Assembly: GCF_028453695.1 (NCBI RefSeq)
Contig: NC_135778.1
Span: 29,315,214 to 29,379,213, forward strand
Direction of reading: 5' to 3'
Length of the DNA stretch: 64,000 bases
DNA from: Augochlora pura
Lineage: Eukaryota > Arthropoda > Insecta > Hymenoptera > Halictidae
The notes below the pieces were generated by a model. The model was not told the DNA's origin. It made no database searches and worked only from the letters and a program-made list of their open reading frames with translations. Positions 1-11,225 of this stretch are shown here, in pieces. Numbering within the stretch: the first letter of the stretch is position 1; every line of letters starts with the position of its first letter. Position numbers and translations under genes: made by a program.

Positions 1-885
1 GCTATTTACCTGTACCGGGAGCGTCGCTCGCTTTGCCGGCAAACGAACCTAAACGCGGCGCGAGCGACGCGCGCGGCCAGGTAGCAGTTTCCACGCGCAC
101 GGCGAGAAGCTGTTTGTTCGACAAACACGCCGATCGCCGATTTCGCTGAAACTTTACAAACTGTACGCGACACCGTGCCGCAATGATTTTTTTTTTTTCG
201 ATCACTATACCTCGCCCTAAGCCGAGAAACCGGCGCGCCACCGTCAAAACCGCCAAAAACGGCGCTCGCTCGCGACCGGCTTCGACGCCGAATACCCGGC
301 GAACCGTTGCAGGGAAAAATTTAAACAATTTATGAAAAAAATACGTTATTTGTTGAGGAATTTAACCGTGCAAACGGATCTCGAAAAACGCGGCTTGTTC
401 GAAAGTTACGGCAACATCGGTCGGTCTGCCGCGCGCTCCTGTCTGAAATTTTCGCGGGATGTTAATTAGTTTTCTGTTTAATTAGCGCGGCCGGTCGGGG
501 AAAAACTGTTGAGGATAATTTGCGACGGAACTACGGTTGTTTATGCGAACGAAACGGTTTAACGTTTGAGCCATTGTGCTAATTATATTTCGCTTTTTAC
601 GGGAATCGAAAACGTCGGCGCAACGGCGCGCCGCGCCGATGCCGCGGCGACCGGCAAAGGGGAAATTTATCTTTAATGAAACGCAATTAACTGGCGTTCC
701 TTTAATTAGCGGTGTTATATAACATGATTCAATTAGTTCTTTGTAACCGCTGAAAGTGGCTAACGAACAAAGTTATCCGCCTTTACGGCGGCGCGTTTTG
801 ATTACAAACAGAAATTCCTCGAGAAATTCTGCAGCGGCTCGGCTCGTCGACGCGGAGCGCCGCCCGCGAAACCTGCAACTATATA
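1..885. other. non-coding, CpG-rich with TAATTA-type motifs; no gene seen
   Basis: GC-rich blocks alternate with AT motifs such as TTAATTAG at several places between 460 and 730. An open frame on the minus strand at 2-328 encodes only low-information Arg/Ala-rich sequence and resembles no family. The TAATTA density would fit a homeodomain-bound enhancer, but that is conjecture. Confidence 0.3.
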
Positions 886-1559
886 GGGTGTCTTGAAAGT
901 AACCCACGTTCGGAAAATCAGAGATTCTTCGGGGCATTTGAAGTAACTTTTCTCTTAGCGAATATTATATCCGTGACTTTGTTTACGAGTTATCAATGAA
1001 AAACATTGACCAATGAGAGACGAACTCGACTGCCGCGTTACGACTCAGCCAATCAACAAGCGACGATCTCAGATAACACAAGGACGTCGTTAAGATGTCT
1101 TACGGATGTCTGGTGTAGGACATTCGCGTTGTCTTTAAGTCCTAGGAACGTCCTAGAAACAGCGTGCGTTATAAATTGTTATGTTTTTTAGACATTTTTC
1201 GTCTTTGAGATGGCGTATTGAATATAATATTAATGTCTTATTAAAATGTCTTTAAGACGTCCCTGATGTCTTATGAATGTCCTAGAGACGTCCTGGAAAC
1301 GTCCCCCGTCTTACAAATCAAGATATCTTTTACTTCTTTTGACTTCTAAAAGTCATCATATAGACGTTTTATGGACGTCTTCTGGACGTAACACAGTTGT
1401 CTTTAATTCATCCTAAACGTCTCATTAAAATCTTATCTCCCATTGATCACTGTTTTTCCTCAATAACTCGTAAACAAATATTGTACAAAGAAAAAAAGTT
1501 ACATCAAATGACCACGGCAACCCTTCATTTCTTGGCTGGGAGTGACTTTCGCGACACCC
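886..1559. mobile_element. MITE-like non-autonomous DNA element with imperfect terminal inverted repeats
   Basis: The left end reads GGGTGTCTTGAAAGTAAC and the right end, complemented, reads GGGTGTCGCGAAAGTCAC. The similarity continues inward for about 120-135 bp on each side, including CATTTGAAGTAACTTTT against CATTTGATGTAACTTTT and the shared block GTTTACGAGTTAT followed by GAAAAACA. Both sides abut TATA-like sequence (TATATA and TATACA), a possible target duplication. The interior carries no protein frame. It is filled with short GACGTCC/GTCTTA-type repeats at about 1085-1400. The family is not identified. Confidence 0.7.
1085..1400. repeat. degenerate GACGTCC / GTCTTA short repeats inside the MITE-like element
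   Basis: Motifs such as AAGATGTCTTACGGATGTC, GTCCTAGAGACGTCC and GACGTCTTCTGGACG recur every 12-25 bp without strict phase. The left boundary CAGATAACACAAGGACGTC resembles CAGATAGCACAAGGATGTG at about 37893, just before the Tc1 insertion. This suggests a dispersed repeat family. Confidence 0.5.
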
Positions 1560-2519
1560 TGTATAAATACCGGACGCACAGTGTCTATACCAATATTTAT
1601 GGCGGCGGCGTTTATTTCGGCGGCACCGAACACCCCCCGAAGTTGTTTACAAATCAATTGTTGGCTAATTTACACCCCATGGCGGAATTATGGCCGCGCG
1701 AATTGTTCATTAGAGGGATGCGGCTCCGTAATGACGGACTCATCAGTCGTTCGAATGAACGGCCACGCGGCGGCCATATTTTCCGCGAATCTGTCGCGGG
1801 GCATACTAACCCCGGGGCGAACTAGCTTTTTAATACCGTTCGATTTTAGATCGCGGCGCGCGCGCGATTCGAACGGCCGGCCGGCTTTAAATGCAAATAT
1901 ACCCGTCGGCCGACTCGACCGCGACAACTTTTGAATACAATGTAATTACCGGCGCGCAAGTTTTACGGGTAGTTCTAATTTCGCGATGCAAATGCTTCGC
2001 ATAATTTTTCACAATCAACGCCGGGAATCCCGCCGAATTTTTCGTTACGATCGCGCGAGAATTTCGTAGTACCTTTAACCATTCGACGCAAATATTTGCA
2101 TAATTTTTGGCCGCGATTACAAATGTTTTTTCGTAATATTTCATACGGTTTTTATGTAATTTGAACTGTATTGTTGTTGCACCATTTTTAAAGGATAGCT
2201 CTTCAGATAGCATCTTATATTTTTTTATTGGTACAAAGGACTGAATATATTTATATTCTATTCGTTGGCATTTATACAGAATTATTTAATTATTTAATTA
2301 TTAATTAAGTATTAGAGTAATTCTAATGCATTTTAGAAATGTCTTAAAACTCCACACGAGAGACTGCATAAATTGTTCCGCATTTAAATGGAATTATTCG
2401 GGACGAATTAATTATTGTAAATATTAGAAAACTTTCAACGCGTTTTTCAGAAACGTTAAACGCGTAGAATTTTAATTACGAACGGGTTCGATTGTTTAAA
2501 TATTCTAACGGAACGGGCT
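1560..2519. other. non-coding stretch, no feature recognised
   Basis: A GC-rich part (1570-1930) gives overlapping open frames on both strands, all shadows of CpG-rich sequence. This is followed by AT-rich DNA with TTAATTATT simple sequence near 2280-2310. No splice-flanked coding segment was recognised. Confidence 0.3.
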
Positions 2520-3740
2520 GCGGTATGGCCAGACGCGGGGAATGAGTCAATGTATACCGGGGCTAGTGGAATAGGGCAGTCTGCGGTCGGACGAGTAGAA
2601 AGTAAAGTTTGTCTAAGTGTAGGAAAGTGAAAAAGTTGACCTGAGGCCAGACAACTGAAATCAGGCCGACGAATGGGTAGATAAGTAGCGTACGTCGACT
2701 TATGGCCGGACTACGCGCAAGTAGAATAGGTCGAGATGTGGTCTGGCACAAGTTGCAAGCGATATAGGCCAAGCCATAATCAGACAAATAGAATGGGAGC
2801 CTGGTAATATACGGAGAAGTAGAATATGAACTTGGTTATAAGCTGGCCAATGTAACAAACCGTCCTCTAATAAGACAACTCGCAAGTAGTAGAACTTCGC
2901 CCATAATCAGTCAAATAATATAGAAGTCTGGTTAGAAAGATATATATATATTATAGAAACAAAAATAACAGAGAAGTCTATATCAAAAAGAGGAATAAAT
3001 GTTTGGTTGTAGACAAGTGGAAGAGGTCAGTGTATGAGCAGACAATTTTAATAGTGATCGAAGAATGAATAATTGAATAGGAGTGCAACGTCAATATGTA
3101 AAACAGTGACAGACGTCTGTCATTTAGCGAATAAATAGAATGGGAATTTGACATTTCTTCAGCCGGTAGAATACGTCGATGTACAGTCAGAACAAGTAGA
3201 ATGCGAATTTGACTATTATCAGGCCAGTGGAATAAGTTGACAATATTTTGACGAATGTTGAGAACGAATGGAACATGAGTTTGACCATGCACAGACAAGT
3301 AGAATCAGTCGACTTTTGGACAGACAAGTAAAGTAAGTCGTAATATGATCAGGCGAGTAGAATCAATTGTCTCGTGATCAGACAAGTAGTATCAGTCGTC
3401 TCATGGTCAAGCAAGTAAAGTCAGTCGGCCGATAGTTAGATAACTATCACTATGATCAGACAAGTAGAATAAATTGCCTCATATCCAGAAGAGTAGAATA
3501 AACCATCGCACGGTCAGGCAAGTATAATAAATCACCTCATATCTAGACAACTATAAGAAGCCATCTCCTAGCCAGACAAGTAGAACATGTCTCCCCATAA
3601 CTAGCCAAGTAGAACAAAGCGTCGCTTGGTCAGACAAGTGTAATAAACTGTCTCATGATAAGACAAGTAGAATAAGTCGTCTCGTGATCAGCCAAGTAGA
3701 TTAAGCCATGCGAAGTCGACACGAAATCAGACAAACGGAA
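2520..3740. repeat. minisatellite, about 29-bp unit, degenerate
   Basis: The unit contains CAGACAAGTAGAATAAGTCG followed by a TCTCATGAT-like segment. In the best part, copies of GACAAGTAG or its variants fall at 3546, 3575, 3604, 3633, 3662 and 3691, exactly 29 bp apart. Leftwards the array becomes progressively degenerate down to about 2520. Small open frames on the minus strand here are artefacts of the repeat. Confidence 0.85.
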
Positions 3741-4834
3741 CTAAATCTACAAAAATAGCTATAATATCTCGATCAATGGTATACCAAGCAAACCCATACG
3801 CCCTCCCTCGAGTGGTACAAGTCAGCTTGTAGTCAGACGCCGCGGCAATCCTTCCGAAATTCGCCGGGCAAAGCATCTCGAGCCCGCGAGACTCGAAACG
3901 AAAATCGCGCTCCACCTTGGCGAGCATTATTTCCTTGGCGTTCGCGATCATTCAGAAGCAGCTATCTCGAAAATCTGCGGAACCACATTTGAAGCCCGAG
4001 CTCTCAATCACGTTCGAACAAATAGAAAATGCTCTTTCGCCTGTTCGCCAAAAGCAAATCCGTTCGCGCCGCTTAAACACCCACATCCCGTTCGCGTTCA
4101 ACCTTCGGAACCGTTCGGCCGGGCTTTGTTGCGCTTTATTCCCGGCGTTCATTTCGCAGCCGGTGATCATTTAACAATATCTCACCTGTTTCCATTTCAT
4201 ACGCTACACATTTCACTCGGCGCTATCCACGGGATTCTTTCATTTCCCTGCCTCCCGCGCTTCCTCGCCAGTTTCCACACCCTTCTTGGTCCTCCGACCT
4301 CCCTCTCTCTCTTCCTCTCTCTCTCTCCCTCTCTCTCCCTCTTTCTCTAACTCCGTCTCGCTCGTTCCCTCGCTCCAACTCTCTCGCTCTCTCCTTTCAC
4401 CGATATACGATGCAGAGAGGTGCATTACCGCGCCTCGCCTCGCCTGAATTTCCATCTGCTTAGCAGAGGAATCCGCTTTACGTGCCGTTAGAGAGAGAAG
4501 TGGTATTGCCTACCGATATATCAGAAGAGCGAACGAAGAGAGCGCCGCGAACTGAAGAATAGACCCCTGCTGCCGGGCTGGTTGAAGTGAGCGGGATTCT
4601 GTAGACCCTCCCGAGTACACCGATGTACTTTTTCTTTTCTTTTCTTTTTTTCTTTTTTTTGTTTTATATTAGGCACGTTTGAACGCGCTCGAAAAATGGT
4701 TGAATTAATCTGTCAATTCTTTAGATTTTCGAATATTCTTGAGGAAGCGAGCTCGATACCTGTGCGGGAAATTGTAATATTCGAGGAGACAACTACGCAG
4801 GCAGATATGATTGTCGTTACCCTCGCAGGCAACA
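3741..4834. other. non-coding, includes a CT-rich microsatellite
   Basis: 3741-4180 is ordinary non-coding DNA with overlapping short frames on both strands. 4295-4400 is CT-rich simple sequence (CTCTCTCTCCCTCTCT-type). 4630-4660 is T-rich. No coding exon was recognised. Confidence 0.35.
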
Positions 4835-5236
4835 ACCATAACAGCCACGCTAATGAATCGTATGTAAAATTAATCTTTGAAGTTCACTGAATAAAACTTT
4901 TAGAATTTCTAAATTCTTTTAGAATTTTTCACAGTGCAACCATAACAGCTACGCCAATGAATCAAACGTAGAATTATTCCTCAGAGTCTCTTGAATAAAT
5001 CAGTATATATTTTTCTCACATTATAAATATTTAAGCACGTTTGTACAATTAATATGATTGTCGCAACCCTCGCAGGAAATATAAATGACACCACCCAGCA
5101 ATTCCTCAACTTTTAGAATTTCTCAGGCTGCAACCATAACAGCCACACCGATAAATCTCGCGCAGAATTACACCTCGGAGTCCCCTGAATAAAACAATAT
5201 ACATTTCCGTAACATTACGACCATTTGAACGCGTTG
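4835..5236 (+). repeat. tandem repeat, 194-bp unit, ACCATAACAGCC core
   Basis: The core ACCATAACAGCCACGC occurs at 4835, 4939 and 5133, so the two full units are 194 bp apart and the first is truncated. Each core is followed by an AATTATTCCTC.GAGTC-like box and a TGAATAAAAC box. 4930-5236 has an inverted near-copy at 7225-7540. Confidence 0.8.
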
Positions 5237-5872
5237 AGAAAAAGGTTTAAACTCGAACGGAAACGGGCGAGGCTGAACGCTAGTTAGTTGTTGCTCGAGT
5301 ACAGGGCGTTTCTTCTAGTCGCGGGAAAATCGCATCGACTGGGATATCGAATGGGGAACGTTTTCCGCGAAAAAAAAATGAAACGGATGATAGGCAAGAT
5401 GGCGGACCGGTGCCGGGGGAAACGATCAATTCGTCGCGCGACGAGGCAAGAAGAAAAGGGGGGTGGGCGAGGACGTTCTGGAACAGCGAACGGAAACGCG
5501 AGATTACTCAAAACTGACCGAGCAAAAAAATAGGGCGAGCTGAAAGGAGGCCGACGGATCGCGGGAAAAAAGGAGCAGAGGCGAGGCCGTGGTACTGCGG
5601 GATCAAGGAGAATCCCGCGGCCGATGTAAACAGAAAGGTCTGACTGGTAGGTCCAATGACGGTGAAACCGACCTGGGAGAGCATCGAGTGTTTTCAAGGC
5701 TGGCCGCGCATGTGGAAAATCGCATGAAGAGGCTCGCCTCGCCCGCGAATGCGCGCGTTTCTGCGTGGAATTAGCGAAGTCGGTATTCTTCATGTTTGCT
5801 CGCTAATCTTTCGTGTAACAGTTTAGCGTACGTTTTATGAAATCGTGTACACGACTTGTTAAATTACACCAC
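5237..5872. other. GC-rich non-coding block with chance open frames
   Basis: A 169-codon frame on the minus strand (5284-5793) and shorter ones on the plus strand overlap here. Composition is Arg/Pro/Ser-rich as expected of CpG-rich DNA, with no domain, signal peptide or splice context. I do not regard them as genes. Confidence 0.35.
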
Positions 5873-6435
5873 TTTGACCATTTTCTACGTCCGAATGGTA
5901 GAAGTTATGCGAACGCTTTCTATGCAGAAAAATTCTATAGATTCTCCTGAACTAGCTCGTATATATTATTATAGCTTTATAAACGTTTAAACGTGTTTAA
6001 ATAATTTCTTAACTGATACATTGTACATTTGCAAAACATAGCTGAAATTTTGATTACTAGCAGTTGCGTTGATAAATTTGACAATTTTCTACGTCCGAAT
6101 GGTAAAAGTTATATAAACGATCTTTACGCAGAAAAATTTGTTAGACTCTTCTGAACAAGCTCATATATATTATTATAGCTTTATAAACATTTGAACATGT
6201 TTAAATAATTTCTAAAGCAACGCATCGACTTCGTACAAAATGGGTATGTGCTTCAAAAATATTTTACCTGTTAGCAGTTGCATTGCTAATTTTGGCAATT
6301 TTTTACGTCCGAATGATACAAGCGACGCAAATGATCTTCACGTAGAAATGTTCTTTATACCTCCCCGAACGCGTTGATATATATTATCATAACTTCGTAA
6401 ACATTTGATCACGTTTAAATAATTTTCAAACCGGT
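5873..6435 (+). repeat. tandem repeat, about 204-214 bp unit, three copies
   Basis: The motif ACGTCCGAATGGTAGAAG or its variants begins at 5887, 6091 and 6305. Each is followed by GCAGAAAAATT, a CTCCTGAACTAGCTC-like box, ATATATTATTATAGCTT and AACATGTTTAAATAATTT. The later boxes resemble the TGAATAAAAC/ATTATAAATATTTAAGCACG part of the neighbouring 194-bp repeat, so the two may be distantly related. Confidence 0.75.
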
Positions 6436-7224
6436 GCGTATACATTCGATGAAATAAATTGAATGCGCAAGTATCGAATGGGTGCGTAGCCGACTAAAAG
6501 TTCACTTTTGGCTCGAAAATGTTGCAAATTCGATCAACCGACGATAGATACTCGTAGATTTCGACGCGTCGAATTCGAATCTGTAAACCGATTTCGGCCG
6601 ACGCGTTTCATTGTCGAGAAAATGAATCTTTAATGGAGCATCGATGGAAAATTGATTTTCGACGGGATAGACGAGCTTTTTAATTTTCGCAGCTTGTTCA
6701 AGGGCTTGCTGCTCGAAGGAAGAAAGTTGTTCTAATGCACGGGATAACAGAATCTAGGAGATATCGGGACGCACAGTGGTAGTGCAGCGACCGAACTATT
6801 TCATCCATCGCGAACTTCCTTCTCGTAGTTGCCGGCAAATATGCGAAATGACGCTCATGAACATCGATACAAGTTTGTAACCGTCTACTATGCTGCTGTT
6901 ACGTATTTCGTCGGAATTTCAGGTATAATATTCGTGGTAACGTGATAAAAGCTCCCCACCGGAATACCGGCGTTACACTGCCACTGCGACAGAAAAGTTA
7001 ATATTTGTGTTGCCGGCACGAAACATATTCTACGACGTCGCCTTCTGTTTGTTTATTTCGACTGCTCAACCGGTTCTTATCGATCTTTCACGATTATTAT
7101 AAACGAGCGAAGATTCGACATCTACGAGCACGCGTAATTGTTTGTTTAAATATTTAAAAATTCTCACGACGAGGTTAATATTTCTACGGGGACACCGTGT
7201 ACACATCGGCACAGACTTAAACAT
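6436..7224. other. non-coding, no feature recognised
   Basis: Intermediate-GC sequence between the two arms of the inverted 194-bp repeat. No open frame of note and no recognisable exon. Confidence 0.3.
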
Positions 7225-7540
7225 TTTTTGAACATGTTCAAATAATCATAATATTTCGGAAATGTACACTGTTTTATTCAGGGGACTCCGAGGAGTAATT
7301 CTGCACGAGATTCATTGGCGTGGCTGTTATGGTTGCACCGTGAAAAATTCTAGAAGATGAGGAATTGCTTGATAGTGTCATTTATATTTCCTGCGAGGGT
7401 AGCGACAATCATATTAATTGTAGAAACGTGCTTAAATATTTATAATGTAAGAAAAACATATACTGTTTTATTCAAGAGACTCTGAGGAATAATTCTACGT
7501 AAGATTCGTTGGCGTGGCTGTTATGGTTCGATCAGGAAAA
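7225..7540 (-). repeat. inverted copy of the 194-bp tandem repeat
   Basis: Complemented, this segment reproduces ACCATAACAGCCACGCCAA, ATTATTCCTCAGAGTC, ACCCTCGCAGGAAATATAA and CCCCTGAATAAAAC in the same order as 4930-5236. Its two cores (TGTTATGGT at 7325 and 7519) are also 194 bp apart. Similarity is high, about 85-90% by eye. Confidence 0.8.
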
Positions 7541-7989
7541 GTCCGCAAAGTGGGCGGATTCAACGTTGTTGAATATTTGAAATTCGATATCCGGCGGTTT
7601 GCGGTTAATTTGTGGTCGGGGAGGCGTTTAGTTTTGAAAAACAGCTTGTTCGAAGCTGGCCGACGAAACACGAGATGAACACCGTCGAGGGGAGGGAGGG
7701 GGGGAGTTTAATTAACATGGATATCGTACCGTAGAATAGCATTGGAAATTACTACGGTTACTCGTAGCTAAGATTAATCCGTGGAAAGCTATCGCAAGGC
7801 TTCTCGCTCTATCAAGCAGATCTTCATAATACCCCGGACACACGCGTGCCTGCACCGCCTTCAGAACTGGCCCCGTGCCTCGCAAATTTCGGTATTTTAT
7901 GCTAATCGGCGCCGGGCGAAAGTTAGGGCGGAAAATATTTCGGAAGCTGCTGTGTCCGTAGAAATTAAATGGTCGTCGAATTCTAAACG

Positions 7990-8650
7990 AAAAATTGCTC
8001 GAGTTCGGAGTGTCGTAACTTTGATTAAAAAAAAATCTTAGGACCGGCTGACTTAGCTCGTTTTAAAGGGCGAAGAATCTACTTGAATTACTGTATATAA
8101 TTTTTATTTGTAAGCTGTGTATGTAATTAAAAATGAAGCAAAAATCGGCAATGGTGCTCGGTCTCATGAAAATGATAGGTTTACAAAGTTCGGATTATTT
8201 AAATAATCGTAACTTTGTTTTAAAAAATCGTAGGACCATTTAACTCAGCTCATTTTAAAGGGCGAAATCTCAGCTGTTACCCTACCCTAAGTATCGCTTT
8301 TCTAAAATATATATTTAAAATCTGAAATTAACTAGATATTCGAAACAGCTATCTTCTCCCAAGAATTTCAAGTTTACAAACTTTGAGTAATTAAAGTTAT
8401 TGTAACTTTGTCTAAAAAAATAACAGAACAATCTACCATAGCTAGTTTTAACGAGCAATTCTTCTAGATAATATCGCCATAAATTGTTCCCTAGCAATAC
8501 TCCCGTAAAAAAAAACAGTGAACGCCAAAACTAGGTGGCATTATTTCATGAAATATCGCACAGTTCGTCAACTTCGAACTAGCATAACTCCGTTAAAAAA
8601 AATCATAGCACAATCCGGCTCGTATGATTCTACCGAGCAAAGTGTTCGCG
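7990..8650 (+). repeat. 195-bp-family repeat cluster 1 (4 units)
   Basis: Cores at 8061 (GCTCGTTTTAAAGGGCGAAG), 8253 (GCTCATTTTAAAGGGCGAA), 8446 (GCTAGTTTTAACGAGCAA) and a weaker one near 8625, spaced 192, 193 and about 180 bp. Each is preceded by GTAACTTTG and an A-tract followed by TC.TAG.AC.AT. Confidence 0.75.
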
Positions 8651-9339
8651 GGTTTCCGCTGGTCTACAATTATTTATTTCGTTATTGTTTGATACGCGAA
8701 CGGGATTCATTTTATCCGAGTTCGAGGGAACACGGCGACGTGGATTGCCGTAATAAATCAAATTACGGTAAAATTATAGTTATAAAATTTTGTAATAAAT
8801 AAACGCGCGGTGTCAGAGCAACACTGTCTCGCCGTATACCTCATCCATCGTCGTCAAAGTATTAATAATTAGCGGGACGTCGGGTCCTGTCCGCCCGGCT
8901 CTCACTCAGTTGAAACAGCCCGTAGCTCTGCGCGCGGGTGGTTATTTTAATTGTGCGCGAGCGAGAACACGCGAACATTAGCGGGCTGGGAACAGGGGCC
9001 CGGCCCTCCCTCGTAAACCACGCCGACTGTCACGAGAAATATCATTTTATTTATTCGAGTTGCTTCCCGGTGTACGATTACCATATTACGGTACGCGCCG
9101 TCAGCTGGCCGACTGGTCCCGTTTAAACAATGTTTACCGAGTACTGAAAAAAAATCGCGCGCCGCAGTCCATGGCGGCGTTGAGAAGGACAGACTCCGAT
9201 CTTCAACTTCGTCGCCGTTTTAAGGGCGGAAACAATTTTTTAAGCTTCGAAAACGATTTTTGAATTTGGACAATTCACGAGACGTTCTATTCTCACTTTT
9301 CTGCTGGCCTTGTTGTGTAAATATATTTTTTCGAAAAGC
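8651..9339. other. non-coding, no gene recognised
   Basis: GC-rich segment at 8800-9180 containing short overlapping frames only. No domain or exon signature. Confidence 0.3.
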
Positions 9340-9830
9340 ACGTTAAAGAGGTTGAAGGCAGAGGATTTTCTTTTTAAAATGGGCATAGGTTGATTACTGA
9401 ACGATTTTTTTTAACAAAGTCATAATAGTTTGAATTTCATCAATTTTATGGAAATTGATTACGGAGCAGGCAAACCTTGCAAATCAACGAGGCGTTCTTT
9501 CCCGTTAAAATTGATGTTGAAAACTATTTCGAGAAATCGGCCTCAGGCATTTCAAAACATAGACTTTACCCTTCAAAATGCAATAAAGCGCATCGCGGTC
9601 CGATTTTTCTTTTCACAGAGTTACAATCAATTGAATGTTGTCAATTCTACAGAGTTACTCGAGCGTACAAGCCCGTCGACGCGGCAACGTTCTTTCGCGC
9701 CAAAATTCGAATTTCAAATTATTCCCGAAAAATCGAGTTCGTACGGTCGAAAGTAGGGACTTCGCCCTTCAAAACACGTCGGCGTGCGTGATCCAGCGAT
9801 TTTTTTCGACGGTGTTACGTGAGCTCGAAT
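9340..9830 (-). repeat. 195-bp-family repeat cluster 2 (3 units, minus)
   Basis: Complemented cores at 9372, 9572 and 9768 (CTTCAAAATG-type), spaced about 200 and 196 bp. Each is followed by CGATTTTT and a TTACAA/GTTACG box, the mirror image of the plus-strand units. Confidence 0.65.
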
Positions 9831-11099
9831 TGCACGAATTTTCGCTCGCGATGGACGAGTCGGTAGAACGATAAGAATGTTTACGGTGTCCCTTTCCATG
9901 GGACCCCAGAGGCACCAACGGGGACCGCGATTCCGCTCGTACACTTTTTAAAAGCTTTTACCAAATTCGAGTTAAACGGATCGGCCGCGATTCAATCCCG
10001 AACGGTTGATCGAATCCGCTCGACTGTGAAGAAGCACGTACCAAGAGCGAGCGCACAAAAAAAAAAGCACAAACTGGCAAAACCCGCCATTGTTTGTATT
10101 GTACGCGCGAGCTGTGTGCGCGCGGTAGGTGCTGTCGGAAGACAAGTATCCGCTATAGATCCGCGGATAGCGTTTGCGGCCGACAAAAGTGAGTAAGAAC
10201 CCGAAATCCTGTCGCAAACAAAAATTTCCCGAACCACTGGCTTCTATCTAAACTTGTTTAAGTAATATATATATAATGTTTAACTAGTACATATATTTTT
10301 TAAGTATTAACATTTCTTCTATTCGTTCTGCTGTACTTCCTTCGTTTCGATCCACCATTCTATTTCCTTTTATTTAACAATATTTATTCGACTAGTTTGA
10401 TTAACTTTCATTCGGTCCAACTTCATTTCATTTCGATTCTTTCGGATTTATTTAATTTATTTTCATTTATCTAACTTATTTCAATTAACTCGATACATTT
10501 TAATTTATTTCATTCGTTTGATTTTGTTGACATTTTCCTTTTTATTTTTTCTTTACATCGTGTTATATTATATTACACTTAACAGAAATAATTCGACTTA
10601 TTTTACCTGTTTCGTTGATATTAGCTCGCGTTATTCAATGCAACACAGCTTTATTTATTTCCTCAACTCCCTGTAACAGCATTTTCCTGGGAATTTCTAC
10701 AACTCTATTCGTTATTTACAATTATTATCTTAAAACTGCCATAGTGGCTGATTGCACGAGTCCAGGGCATCCAATTGCATCAGCTCGTACTTTCTCGTGA
10801 ATTTCTCAGGGGCGATTCACCCTCGGCAATCTTTCTCACTAAATAAAACACGATCGCGTCGGGAAAGATTGTTCTTAATTGAGTTTTCTTGCCGCGTGCA
10901 CGAAAATCCTGTTGCAATTCGCCGACAATGAATTTTCCGCACGCCGTCGGACTCTTCTATATAGAAAATAATCAAAGTAATTCGTGCCGATCCAATGATT
11001 ATAAAACAGATCATCATCAAGCTTCCACTGTAAAACCTCTAGACAATGATTAGTTTTAGAGTTCTTCTAACAACTTCACATTGTTTACTAAGGCAAACG
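9831..11099. other. non-coding; T-rich simple sequence in the middle
   Basis: 9880-10240 is GC-richer, with minus-strand chance frames. 10370-10580 is TTTATTTCATT-type low-complexity DNA. The rest is unremarkable. Confidence 0.3.
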
Positions 11100-11225
11100 T
11101 TTTTATCCAAATGGTTTTTTATCCGAATGAATTTTTATTCGAATGAATTTTTATCCAAATGAATTTTTATCCAAATGTATTTGTACCTAAATGAATTCTC
11201 GCGCAAATGAATTCTTTTTCTTAAA
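11100..11225 (+). repeat. minisatellite, 16-bp unit
   Basis: GAATTTTTATCCAAAT and close variants repeat about seven times in succession. Confidence 0.75.

Noticed and set aside
2520..3740. Regular short repeats that could suggest a CRISPR array
   Set aside because: Units are contiguous 29-bp degenerate tandem copies without unique spacers, in a eukaryotic contig with no cas genes.
5284..5793. 169-codon open frame, minus strand
   Set aside because: Arg/Pro/Ser-rich translation of CpG-rich DNA with competing plus-strand frames; no domain, signal peptide or splice context.
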